A DNA stretch of 8,173 bases from assembly GCA_030838305.1 (NCBI GenBank), contig JAUTWY010000551.1, forward strand, positions 1 to 8,173, given 5' to 3'. The position numbers and the translations under genes are program-made. Position 1 is the first letter of the stretch. Each line of letters begins with the position of its first letter. The notes under the pieces are model-generated. The model was not told where the DNA came from. It made no database searches and was given only the letters and a program-made list of their open reading frames with translations. Below are positions 1-6,245 of this stretch, one piece after another. Source of the DNA: Acidobacteriaceae bacterium. GTDB taxonomy: Bacteria; Acidobacteriota; Terriglobia; Terriglobales; Acidobacteriaceae.

Positions 1-171
1 GACAACGACTTCGGTTCGCAGATTCGTTCTTACGTGCTGCAACCCTACCGCATGATCAAAGACCATCGCACCAAGACGGAGGTGGGCGATGTGGACCGCG
101 TACTCGATGGCGACCTACAGCCGTTCATTCGCGCCTATTTGCAGGCGCGGCGGGCGGAGAGACAAGCGTGA
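1..171 (+). CDS. prfB: Peptide chain release factor 2 (RF2), C-terminal fragment
   Basis: This is the last 56 codons of release factor 2, which recognises UGA and UAA stop codons on the ribosome and triggers peptide release. The 5' part lies outside the window. The fragment reads FGSQIRSYVLQPYRMIKDHR and then TEVGDVDRVLDGDLQPFI, the highly conserved tail of the bacterial RF2 family. The wording 'SYVLQPYRMIKDHRT' fits RF2 rather than RF1. The tripeptide anticodon (SPF) and the GGQ catalytic loop are upstream and cannot be inspected, and neither can the programmed +1 frameshift site that often controls prfB. The frame ends with TGA at 169-171, and that stop overlaps the GTG start of the next gene. 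Identification is firm; only the partial state limits it. Confidence 0.95.
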   Translation, partial: DNDFGSQIRSYVLQPYRMIKDHRTKTEVGDVDRVLDGDLQPFIRAYLQARRAERQA

Positions 172-812
172 AATTGAAACGGGCTAAGAGAACGGCGGCG
201 GCGGAACGAAAATCGGCCGTGAAACTTGGGCCTAGATTCCGGCGAGCGTTTCTGTTTGCGGCGGACCAACATTCTGGACAAACGCGTAAGGCTTCTGACA
301 CTCCGTATATTGCGCACTTGATGGGAGTGGCTTCGCTGGTTCTGGAATTTGGCGGGGATGAAGATTTGGCAATTGCGGCTCTTTTGCACGATGTGGTCGA
401 AGACTGCGGCGGCATGCGCCTGCTGAGGGAAGTGCGGCGCAGGTTCGGACCTCGCGTGGCGAAGATTGTGGATGGCTGCACGGACTCATGTACCGATCCC
501 AAGCCGCCGTGGCGGGAACGCAAGGAGACTTATCTGCGTCACCTGAAGAAAGCTGACGCGGAAACCCGGCTGGTTTCGGCGGCGGACAAATTGAATAACG
601 TGCGTTCTATTCTTGCCGACTACCGGGAAGTCGGGGAGTCAATATGGGCGCGTTTCAACGGTGGACGCGATGGAACTCTTTGGTACTATCGGAGTTTGTT
701 GGAGGAATTTCTCCGGCACAAGCCGAATCGGTTGATGGGAGAGTTGGAACTCGCGGTCCAGGAGCTCGAAGCCAGCGCGAGACTGGCTCGTCCCGGTAGT
801 GCCGGGAGGTGA
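168..812 (+). CDS. HD-domain (p)ppGpp hydrolase-like protein (small alarmone hydrolase / MESH1 type)
   Basis: A 214-residue single-domain metal-dependent HD hydrolase resembling the hydrolase half of RelA/SpoT, with no synthetase, TGS or ACT domain. Visible signatures in order: HSGQTRKASDTPYIAH (residues 35-50, metal-ligand H50), LLHDVVED (72-79; H74, D75, E78, D79), FGPRVAKIVDGCTD (93-106) and AADKLNNVRS (138-147; D140). These match the metal and active-site positions of Rel/SpoT and MESH1 hydrolases, which remove the 3'-pyrophosphate from (p)ppGpp. The actual substrate is inferred; it could act on another nucleotide. The GTG start is chosen because GGAG at 156-159 sits 8 nt upstream. The start overlaps the prfB TGA by 4 bp (GTGA), which suggests translational coupling. 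The residues before about 20 are a basic, poorly conserved-looking lead-in. Confidence 0.85.
   Translation: MKLKRAKRTAAAERKSAVKLGPRFRRAFLFAADQHSGQTRKASDTPYIAHLMGVASLVLEFGGDEDLAIAALLHDVVEDCGGMRLLREVRRRFGPRVAKIVDGCTDSCTDPKPPWRERKETYLRHLKKADAETRLVSAADKLNNVRSILADYREVGESIWARFNGGRDGTLWYYRSLLEEFLRHKPNRLMGELELAVQELEASARLARPGSAGR
804..812 (+). promoter_or_regulatory. Strong ribosome binding site deciding the start of the gene at 817
   Basis: GGGAGGTGA lies 4 nt before the ATG at 817, with its GGAGG core (805-809) 7 nt away, and it overlaps the stop codon of the HD hydrolase gene. It favours ATG 817 over the in-frame GTG at 799, which would place the Shine-Dalgarno inside the coding sequence. Confidence 0.8.
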
Positions 813-816
813 ATCG

Positions 817-2061
817 ATGCCGCGCTCGATCGATCTAATTCGCGCTTCCAAGTTGCCGTCGAACATGATGCCGTTTGCGGCCAAGGGAGCGCTCTCTGTC
901 CCGCCCGAGGAAAACATTGAAATTCTGGTTTACCTCGCGATACACAATAAGATTTTCGGCGACCTTGCCCGCATGACTCTGGCGGGGTGGGACGAGAAGG
1001 CTTCGCTGGCTGCGGCTTCCGATCCGAAGACGTCGCGCGAGGTGCTGGATTATCTGATCGCACCCGATAATATTCGTCCAAAGCTGCTTCCAGCGTTGCT
1101 GGAAAATCCGTCTGTGCCAGATAGTGCCATAGCCAAATTCGCTCGCTCTGCGTCGCAGGAATCTATCGAGACCATGCTGCGGAGTCCACGCGTATGTGCT
1201 GCGGCGGGAGTTCTGGATTCGCTCCGATCAAATCCGTACTTGAAAGGTGGGGAAGCGGCCACTGTCACCAAACTGATCAACATGCGCGAGACCGGGCCGC
1301 CACTGCGGATTGCAGGCGACGCCGCGGACGCGAGTGCGTCGCCCGCCGCGGAGTCTGTCGGAGAGTCAGATCCATCCGCGGACGAAACAGCAGAAGATGT
1401 TCCTGACGAAGTGGTTGCGGCCTACATTTCCGAACATGCGACGGAGATTGCGGAGGAAAAAGATAAGCCATTTCAGCCGGTGGGTGGCATCGTGGATTTG
1501 CTGGGGGCCGACTATTTCCCGGTGGTAGAAAATCGAGAGATGGCCGAGGTGGCCGCCGAGCATGCTGCTGCCAAGGCTACCACCGCCGCGGCGGCTTCTA
1601 AAGCGGCCGCCACAAAATTCGTGGATCCGTCCAAGCGGGATAACACAATGCAGAAGATCAATCGTCTCGACGTGAAAGGCCGCATCCAGTTGGCGATGAA
1701 GGGGAACAAAGAAGAACGGTCGATTCTGATTCGCGACGGCACCAAAGTGGTGGCGCTGGCCGTGCTCGATGCACCCAAAATTTCTGATGGGGAAGTCGAA
1801 AAGTTTGCCCTGCAAAAGAATGTACTGGAAGCGGTGCTGCGGCAGATTCCGATGAAGCGCCGTTTCATGAAGAATTACATTGTCGTGCGCAATCTGGTGT
1901 CGAACCCGCGCACCCCGCTTGACCTGGGACTGGGCTTGATGAAGCACCTGCAACTGCGGGACTTGAAGAATATTTCCGGCAACAAGGAGATTTCTGAGAC
2001 CGTCCGCAATCTGGCACTGAAGATGTTCAAGCAGAAGCAGGATATGGCGAACAAGAGATAG
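817..2061 (+). CDS. Uncharacterised helical-repeat protein with Ala-rich linker
   Basis: A 414-residue protein that I do not recognise as a named family. Residues 1-150 look all-alpha, with repeats of the HEAT/LRV kind (for example LLPALLENPSVPDSAIAKFA at 90-109). Residues about 165-275 are low-complexity: an acidic Ala/Ser/Glu/Asp part, then an Ala/Lys/Thr run near 249-266, likely a flexible linker. Residues about 276-414 form a second basic, helical domain beginning NRLDVKGRIQLAMKGNKEE. The motif at 93-122 recurs at 315-342 (A-x-L-[ED]-x-P, D-x3-[IV]-x-K-F-A, E-x2-L-R), pointing to a shared ancestral repeat in both halves. No signal peptide or membrane segment is seen, so it is probably cytoplasmic. 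The second half recalls hypothetical proteins of Acidobacteria and Deltaproteobacteria, from memory only. It sits 4 bp after the alarmone-hydrolase-like gene. Function unknown; perhaps a scaffold or protein-interaction factor. Confidence 0.85.
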   Translation: MPRSIDLIRASKLPSNMMPFAAKGALSVPPEENIEILVYLAIHNKIFGDLARMTLAGWDEKASLAAASDPKTSREVLDYLIAPDNIRPKLLPALLENPSVPDSAIAKFARSASQESIETMLRSPRVCAAAGVLDSLRSNPYLKGGEAATVTKLINMRETGPPLRIAGDAADASASPAAESVGESDPSADETAEDVPDEVVAAYISEHATEIAEEKDKPFQPVGGIVDLLGADYFPVVENREMAEVAAEHAAAKATTAAAASKAAATKFVDPSKRDNTMQKINRLDVKGRIQLAMKGNKEERSILIRDGTKVVALAVLDAPKISDGEVEKFALQKNVLEAVLRQIPMKRRFMKNYIVVRNLVSNPRTPLDLGLGLMKHLQLRDLKNISGNKEISETVRNLALKMFKQKQDMANKR

Positions 2062-2071
2062 AAAAGGACCC

Positions 2072-2485
2072 ATGGCTTCGATACCTCAAGCAGATTCTGT
2101 AACCGACCTGCTAAAGAAGGCGCAGACGATTGCCGTGGTGGGACTCTCCGGCAATCCCATGCGTCCGAGCCATGGGGTCACGGCCTACATGCAAAGCCAG
2201 GGCTACCGCATTATTCCAGTCAATCCGCACATCGAATCCTGTCTGGGGGAGAAAGCATACGCTTCGCTGCTAGAGGTCCCGGAGAAGATTGACATCGTGA
2301 ACATTTTCCGCCGGCCAGATTTTGTTGAGGAAGTTGTGGACCAGGCGATTCGATTAAAGGTCTCGGCGATCTGGATGCAGGAAGACGTGATTCACGAGAA
2401 GGCTGCCGAGAAGGCGCGCCAGGCGGGAATCTTCGTGGTGATGGACAGCTGCATTCTGAAAGAGCACCGGGCGCGATTCAGGTAA
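2072..2485 (+). CDS. CoA-binding protein, YccU family (Rossmann fold)
   Basis: A 137-residue stand-alone CoA-binding domain (CoA_binding_2 type), like E. coli YccU, related to the CoA-binding domain of succinyl-CoA synthetase alpha and acyl-CoA synthetases. Visible motifs: TIAVVGLSGNPMRPSHGV (residues 19-36; glycine-rich nucleotide-binding loop), GYRIIPVNP (45-53), GEKAYASL (59-66), IDIVNIFRRPDFV, IWMQEDV and the terminal FVVMDSCILKEHRARF. Length is normal for the family. What the free-standing protein does is not established; it may sense or carry CoA. ATG 2072 follows AAAAGGA (2062-2068) with a short 3-nt spacing and starts 10 bp after the previous stop, so it probably belongs to the same operon. 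Its stop lies 10 bp from the convergent phosphatase gene. Confidence 0.9.
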   Translation: MASIPQADSVTDLLKKAQTIAVVGLSGNPMRPSHGVTAYMQSQGYRIIPVNPHIESCLGEKAYASLLEVPEKIDIVNIFRRPDFVEEVVDQAIRLKVSAIWMQEDVIHEKAAEKARQAGIFVVMDSCILKEHRARFR

Positions 2486-2495
2486 GCGACCTGGT

Positions 2496-3770
2496 CTAGC
2501 GTCCGACTCCGACAAATACGACGGTGGCATCGTCGCGGACCCCACAGCCATTTGCGAAAGCGCGGACATCGTCCACGATGCTGACGGCAGATGCCGTCGG
2601 GCGGACTGCGTGCTCTGCGAGACGTGTCAAGCCGTACTCTTGCTCATCCCCATTCACAGCTTCAGTGATGCCATCGCTGTAGAAAACCAGCCGTGATCCT
2701 TCGGAGAGATGTACCGAACTTTCAGAATAGTCGCCACAACCTATGCCGAGGGGCAACCCGCGCTCAGTATCGAGGAACTGCGCTCCCTGGCTATCGATAA
2801 ATAGCGGATGCAAATGTCCCGCGTTGGCAAAGGTCACGTTGCGAGTTGCGGGATCGAGCACGGCATAGACCAGCGTCACGAATTTGCCCGCCGGAAAATC
2901 CTCTACTAACAAGCTGTTGAGCTTGGTCAATACTTCGCCCGGAGTGCAGCAGGCCTCAGCCAAAGAGCGCAGCATACCGCGAGTCGCTGACATCAGAAGC
3001 GCCGCCGCCGTCCCCTTTCCTGAAACATCCGCCAGCACCAGGCCCCAGCGGCCATCGGGAAAAGGAATGAAGTCGTACCAGTCTCCACCGACTGCGCCGG
3101 CGGGAACGGTGAGGCCGGAGATGACGAAGCCCGGTATATAAGGCGAACACTTAGGCAGCAAAGCCTGCTGCATGATGCGTGCTTCCTGAGCCTCGCGGTT
3201 CATGGTTTCGCGCTCCGCACGCTCCGATTGGAAGCGGCGGGCATTGTGCACCGCAACTGCGACGTGATCGCAGAGCGCCTGAAGCAGTCTCAACTGCTGG
3301 CGCGGGAACGCGTCCAGTTCGGGATGTGATGCGGTGAAAACTCCCACCAGGCGCTCGCCAACATGAAGCGGGATCGCGACTTCGGAAAGTGTAGAGTCCT
3401 CGCAGGCAACGTAATATTCGTCTTTCCGCACATCGGGCGCGTAACGCATCTGGCCGGTCGAAGCGACGTAGCCGACCATGCCTTCTTTACCGATCTTCAA
3501 GCAATGGCCTTTGTGATTTACGCTGCACCCATGCACGCCGGCGAGCACCATCTCTCCATGTTCCTCGTCGTGCAGGTAGATGCCGGCTTCGACGCAGCCG
3601 AAGGAATGAGCCACGTCATTCACGATGTTGTCGATGAGTTGATCGAGGTCGAGGATTGACGTGATCTTCTGCGCAGCTTTCTGCAGCCGCTGCAGGTCCT
3701 CTACTTGCTCAATGCGCAAGGCATGGACGGGAACTACATGCCCGGGGACCGGTGTGGGAGCCGTAGCCAT
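2496..3770 (-). CDS. GAF-domain PP2C-type phosphatase (RsbU/SpoIIE-like)
   Basis: A 424-residue cytoplasmic protein with a sensory GAF domain (about residues 30-178), a short coiled-coil-like linker (180-205, ending EARIMQQALLP) and a complete SpoIIE/PP2C serine/threonine phosphatase domain (206-424). The metal-binding aspartates are all in place: GGDWYDF (228-234, D230), LADVSGKGTAAALL (246-259, D248), FYSDGITE (363-370, D366) and RDDATVVF (412-419, D413/D414); NAGHLHPL (316-323) is also typical. Such enzymes usually dephosphorylate an anti-sigma-factor antagonist (STAS protein) in partner-switching stress control; no STAS or kinase gene lies nearby, so its target is unknown. The GAF domain has an unusual Cys/His patch (H80, C82, H86, H89, C90). 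AAGGAGG at 3783-3789 precedes ATG with a rather long 12-nt spacing. It follows rarA by 72 bp. Confidence 0.92.
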   Translation of the reverse strand: MATAPTPVPGHVVPVHALRIEQVEDLQRLQKAAQKITSILDLDQLIDNIVNDVAHSFGCVEAGIYLHDEEHGEMVLAGVHGCSVNHKGHCLKIGKEGMVGYVASTGQMRYAPDVRKDEYYVACEDSTLSEVAIPLHVGERLVGVFTASHPELDAFPRQQLRLLQALCDHVAVAVHNARRFQSERAERETMNREAQEARIMQQALLPKCSPYIPGFVISGLTVPAGAVGGDWYDFIPFPDGRWGLVLADVSGKGTAAALLMSATRGMLRSLAEACCTPGEVLTKLNSLLVEDFPAGKFVTLVYAVLDPATRNVTFANAGHLHPLFIDSQGAQFLDTERGLPLGIGCGDYSESSVHLSEGSRLVFYSDGITEAVNGDEQEYGLTRLAEHAVRPTASAVSIVDDVRAFANGCGVRDDATVVFVGVGR

Positions 3771-3842
3771 GTTTGAGTTCGCCCTCCTTCCGAGTAGTCG
3801 GGCGCAACTAGTGTGATGGCTATAGGATGCCCCACCATAGTT
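3771..3842 (-). other. Spacer between rarA and the GAF-PP2C gene
   Basis: This is a 72-bp non-coding gap on the shared strand. It contains the AAGGAGG ribosome binding site of the phosphatase (3783-3789). I see a CTATAG stretch near 3820-3825 but no matching -35 box, and no terminator hairpin, so read-through from rarA is likely but not certain. Confidence 0.4.
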
Positions 3843-5213
3843 CTAGGATTCTTTCTTAGCCGGGGGTGGCTTGTTACCTAGAGCGGGCGCACGTAACTTT
3901 TTTATCTCCTCCATGCGCTCGCGGATCCGTTTCTCGATGCCCTCACTCGTGGGCTGATAGTAAACTCGGTTCCGCAGATTGTCGGGCAGGCATTGCATAT
4001 TGGCGACTTTGCCTTCGACATCGTGCGCGTATTGATAGTTCTTGCCGTAGCCCAGACCTTTCATGAGCCCAGTGGGCGCGTTGCGCAAATGCAGAGGAAC
4101 AGGTTCGGCGGCAGTTTGTTCGATGTCGTGCTGGACGTTGCCGTATGCGATGTAGAGCGCATTCGACTTGGGTGCGACGGAAAGATAGACGACGGCCTGA
4201 GCGAGGGCGAGATTACCCTCCGGCATGCCAATGAAATCCACGGCGTCGCGCGCGGCCATGCAGAGAGAAAGAGCATTGGGATCGGCGAGGCCAATGTCTT
4301 CGACCGCCATGCGTACAACGCGGCGCGCGATGTAGAGCGGATCTTCGCCTGCCTCGATCATGCGGCCCAGCCAGTAGAGGGCGGCATCAGGGTCACTGTT
4401 GCGCACGGACTTGTGCAGCGCCGAAATCAGGTTGTAATGTTCTTCACCGGCCTTGTCGTAGAGCAGAATGCGCTTCTGCAAGGCGTCGCGAACGATGTCG
4501 TCAGTGATTTCTGCCGGGTGACTCCCGGACTGCTCAGCCAGGCTTGCTGCGACTTCCAGGACGTTGTAGGCGCTCCGGGCATCGCCACTGGTGTAGCTGG
4601 CAATTTTCTTGAGGACATCGTCGTCGGCCCGCAATTTCATTGTGCCCAGTCCGCGCTCCTCATCGGTGAGCGCGCGCCGCAGGAGCTGCACAATTTGTTC
4701 TTCGGTCAGTGGGTTCAGAACGTAGACGCGGCAGCGCGAGAGCAATGCGCCGTTGATCTCAAATGATGGATTCTCAGTAGTTGCTCCGATCAGGCGGATG
4801 TTGCCCTTTTCCACGTGCGGCAGAAAGGCATCTTGCTGGGCTTTGTTGAAGCGGTGAATCTCATCGATAAAGACAATGGTGCGCGTGCCGTACTGGCGGG
4901 CGCGTTCGGCGTCGGCCATCACTTGTTTGATTTCCTTAATCCCGGCGAGGACGGCGGAAAACTCTATGTACTCCGCTTTTGTCAGGTTTGCGATGATCTT
5001 CGCAAGCGTAGTCTTGCCAGTGCCCGGCGGTCCCCAGAATATGAGTGACCCGGTATCGTCGCGATCGATCTGCGTGCGCAGGGGCTTGCCCGGACCAATC
5101 AGGTGCTCTTGCCCGGCGAACTCTTCGAGAGTGCGCGGACGCATGCGGTCGGCCAATGGCCGCGTACGATCGGTGGCCTTGTCAACGTTCGGGATGGGCT
5201 GGAAGAGTCCCAT
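3843..5213 (-). CDS. rarA: Replication-associated recombination protein A (RarA/MgsA AAA+ ATPase)
   Basis: A 456-residue clamp-loader-like AAA+ ATPase that acts at stalled replication forks with SSB and recombination proteins; eukaryotic WRNIP1/Mgs1 is homologous. Visible in order: PLADRMRPRTLEEFAGQEHL (residues 19-38), Walker A GPPGTGKTT (61-69), Walker B FIDEIHRFNKAQQD (115-128), sensor 1 IGATTENPSFE (142-152), the arginine-finger region LLSR (157-160), then the helical lid and tetramerisation domains, and near the end KNYQYAHDVEG, LPDNL and YYQPTSEGIEKRIRER, characteristic of the MgsA C-terminus. Length is normal for the family. ATG 5213 is preceded by only a weak AAGGG (5217-5221, 3 nt away), lying inside a short repeat. 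The start matches the usual family N-terminus. It lies 42 bp downstream of the methyltransferase on the same strand, probably in one transcript. Confidence 0.97.
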   Translation of the reverse strand: MGLFQPIPNVDKATDRTRPLADRMRPRTLEEFAGQEHLIGPGKPLRTQIDRDDTGSLIFWGPPGTGKTTLAKIIANLTKAEYIEFSAVLAGIKEIKQVMADAERARQYGTRTIVFIDEIHRFNKAQQDAFLPHVEKGNIRLIGATTENPSFEINGALLSRCRVYVLNPLTEEQIVQLLRRALTDEERGLGTMKLRADDDVLKKIASYTSGDARSAYNVLEVAASLAEQSGSHPAEITDDIVRDALQKRILLYDKAGEEHYNLISALHKSVRNSDPDAALYWLGRMIEAGEDPLYIARRVVRMAVEDIGLADPNALSLCMAARDAVDFIGMPEGNLALAQAVVYLSVAPKSNALYIAYGNVQHDIEQTAAEPVPLHLRNAPTGLMKGLGYGKNYQYAHDVEGKVANMQCLPDNLRNRVYYQPTSEGIEKRIRERMEEIKKLRAPALGNKPPPAKKES

Positions 5214-5216
5214 ACG

Positions 5217-5270
5217 CCCTTAGCTCTGCCTTAGCCCTTAGCCAAAAGCCAAGCGCTAACAGCTGAGAGC
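5217..5270. repeat. Degenerate 7-bp periodic repeat (NNNAGCY) across a gene junction
   Basis: On the + strand, two perfect tandem CTTAGCC units (5230-5236, 5237-5243) continue in strict 7-bp register as AAAAGCC (5244), AAGCGCT (5251), AACAGCT (5258) and GAGAGCA (5265). Another CTTAGCT unit lies at 5219-5225, separated by 4 bp. The array fills the 42-bp gap between the SpoU-family gene and rarA and extends through the SpoU stop codon (5256-5258) into its last codons. It also overlaps the weak rarA ribosome binding site. I recall similar GCTAAG-type intergenic repeats from acidobacterial genomes, but I cannot confirm that here. Confidence 0.6.
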
Positions 5271-6134
5271 ATTTTTCCTTTGCCTCGCGGCTTCATATAA
5301 TACGATGCTCGCGGCGACTCCGGCGTTGAGCGATTCCACTTGCGTGGTGTGCGGTATAGCGATGGTTTCGTCCATCTTGGCCATCACTTCGCGCGACAGC
5401 CCGGCGCCTTCGTTCCCGAAGAAGATCGCGGCAGCAGCTTTCAAGTCAGTTTGATCCAACGGCGTTCCCTTGTGAGAAGAAGTGGCGAACTGGCGGACGC
5501 CTTGTGCGCGCAGCTTCTGCGAAATCTCCTCCAGCTTTACTCTCCCCGAGTTAGCTGGTCCGTGAGCCTGTCCATGAACCATGGGCAGACGGAATACGGA
5601 TCCTGCCGAAGCGCGAATCACTTTCGAATTGAATGGACTGACCGTGCCTTCGCCTAACACCGCACCCGCGCTTCCGAAGGCTTCGGCGGAACGAAGAATT
5701 GTGCCGAGGTTGCCAGGATCCTGAAGGCCAGCGATCACGACGATGGGGCCGACGTGCAGCCGTTCCACGAGGTCATCGAGCGAGAATTGTTTGAATCGCA
5801 CCAGCGCGGCCACGCCTTGCGGAGATTCACTGGGGACAAGGCTGTCGAATAACTTGTCGGGAAGCAGCAGCGTTTCGACCTGGGCGCCGATCTGAGGCAG
5901 CAGACGCTCGGCCCGGTCCTGAGCAGACTCACGAAAGAATACCGCGCTGAAGCGGAGTCCGCTGCGAATCGCTTCCTCCAGAATGCGCAGGCCTTCGATG
6001 GCGCAGTCTCCGCTTTCTGTGGGTTCCGCACGTGAAAATGCCAGGCGCAATTGCTTGACCAGGGGGTTATGACGTCCTTCAACGCGCCGGAGGCGCTGCT
6101 GCGCGCTGAGCATGGTTTCTTGCGGCTTTTTCAT
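5256..6134 (-). CDS. SpoU/TrmH-family RNA 2'-O-ribose methyltransferase
   Basis: A SPOUT-class (knotted) methyltransferase that transfers methyl from S-adenosylmethionine to a ribose 2'-OH in rRNA or tRNA. With ATG 6134 it has 292 residues. Near the N-terminus, GRHNPLVKQLR and EGLRILEEAI (47-56) plus ESPQGVAALV (103-112) are the substrate-binding domain typical of rRNA (RlmB/TsnR-like) members. The three SPOUT motifs follow: QDPGNLGTILRSAEAFG (138-154; the arginine of motif 1 is R148), FFGNEGAGLS (238-247) and IPHTTQVESLNAGVAASI (260-277). The target nucleotide cannot be told from sequence. The start is uncertain: ATG 6134, ATG 6113 (285 aa) and a TTG at 6209 (317 aa, overlapping tsaC upstream DNA) are all in frame, and none has a good ribosome binding site. 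It is first in the leftward series ahead of rarA. Confidence 0.9.
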   Translation of the reverse strand: MKKPQETMLSAQQRLRRVEGRHNPLVKQLRLAFSRAEPTESGDCAIEGLRILEEAIRSGLRFSAVFFRESAQDRAERLLPQIGAQVETLLLPDKLFDSLVPSESPQGVAALVRFKQFSLDDLVERLHVGPIVVIAGLQDPGNLGTILRSAEAFGSAGAVLGEGTVSPFNSKVIRASAGSVFRLPMVHGQAHGPANSGRVKLEEISQKLRAQGVRQFATSSHKGTPLDQTDLKAAAAIFFGNEGAGLSREVMAKMDETIAIPHTTQVESLNAGVAASIVLYEAARQRKNALSC

Positions 6135-6245
6135 TCGGGTATTGAGTGATGATACGCCGCGCACCCGTCTTGCGGCTCGATGCCGTATTATGGTAGCTTC
6201 CGCTGGCAAAATACTTCAGGTGGAAGCATTCATGAAGGGAGCGCT
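6135..6245. other. Divergent intergenic region between the SpoU-family gene and tsaC
   Basis: About 110 bp separate the two divergent starts and should hold both promoters. A TATTAT at 6186-6191 is the best -10-like word on the + strand, but no acceptable -35 lies 16-18 bp upstream. On the - strand, CATAAT (6187-6192) also lacks a partner. No operator-like palindrome was recognised. The sequence is open in frame on both strands, which makes the start calls on both sides ambiguous. Confidence 0.4.
6235..6241 (+). promoter_or_regulatory. Ribosome binding site deciding the GTG start of tsaC
   Basis: AAGGGAG lies 4 nt before the GTG at 6246. The upstream in-frame ATG at 6180 has no Shine-Dalgarno and would add 22 residues that do not look like the Sua5/TsaC family. 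Confidence 0.65.

Noticed and set aside
799..816. GTG 799 as start of the helical-repeat protein gene
   Set aside because: The strong GGGAGGTGA at 804-812 lies correctly for ATG 817 and would be inside the coding sequence for GTG 799.
1366..2073. Long - strand open frame (235 codons) opposite the helical-repeat protein gene
   Set aside because: It is rich in His/Gln/Arg as expected of an antisense shadow of a GC-rich gene, has no recognisable domain, and the + strand frame has a strong ribosome binding site and coherent protein features.
3993..4766. Long + strand open frame (257 codons) opposite rarA
   Set aside because: rarA on the - strand is unmistakable with all AAA+ motifs; the opposite frame has no recognisable motif and no ribosome binding site that I can see.
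5217..5270. CRISPR array or insertion-sequence end
   Set aside because: The 7-bp units have no spacers, and there is no transposase gene or terminal inverted repeat; it is a simple short-period repeat.
6170..6191. Sigma-70 promoter TTGCGG / TATTAT for tsaC
   Set aside because: Spacing is only 10 bp, far from the normal 16-18 bp, and no other -35 fits.
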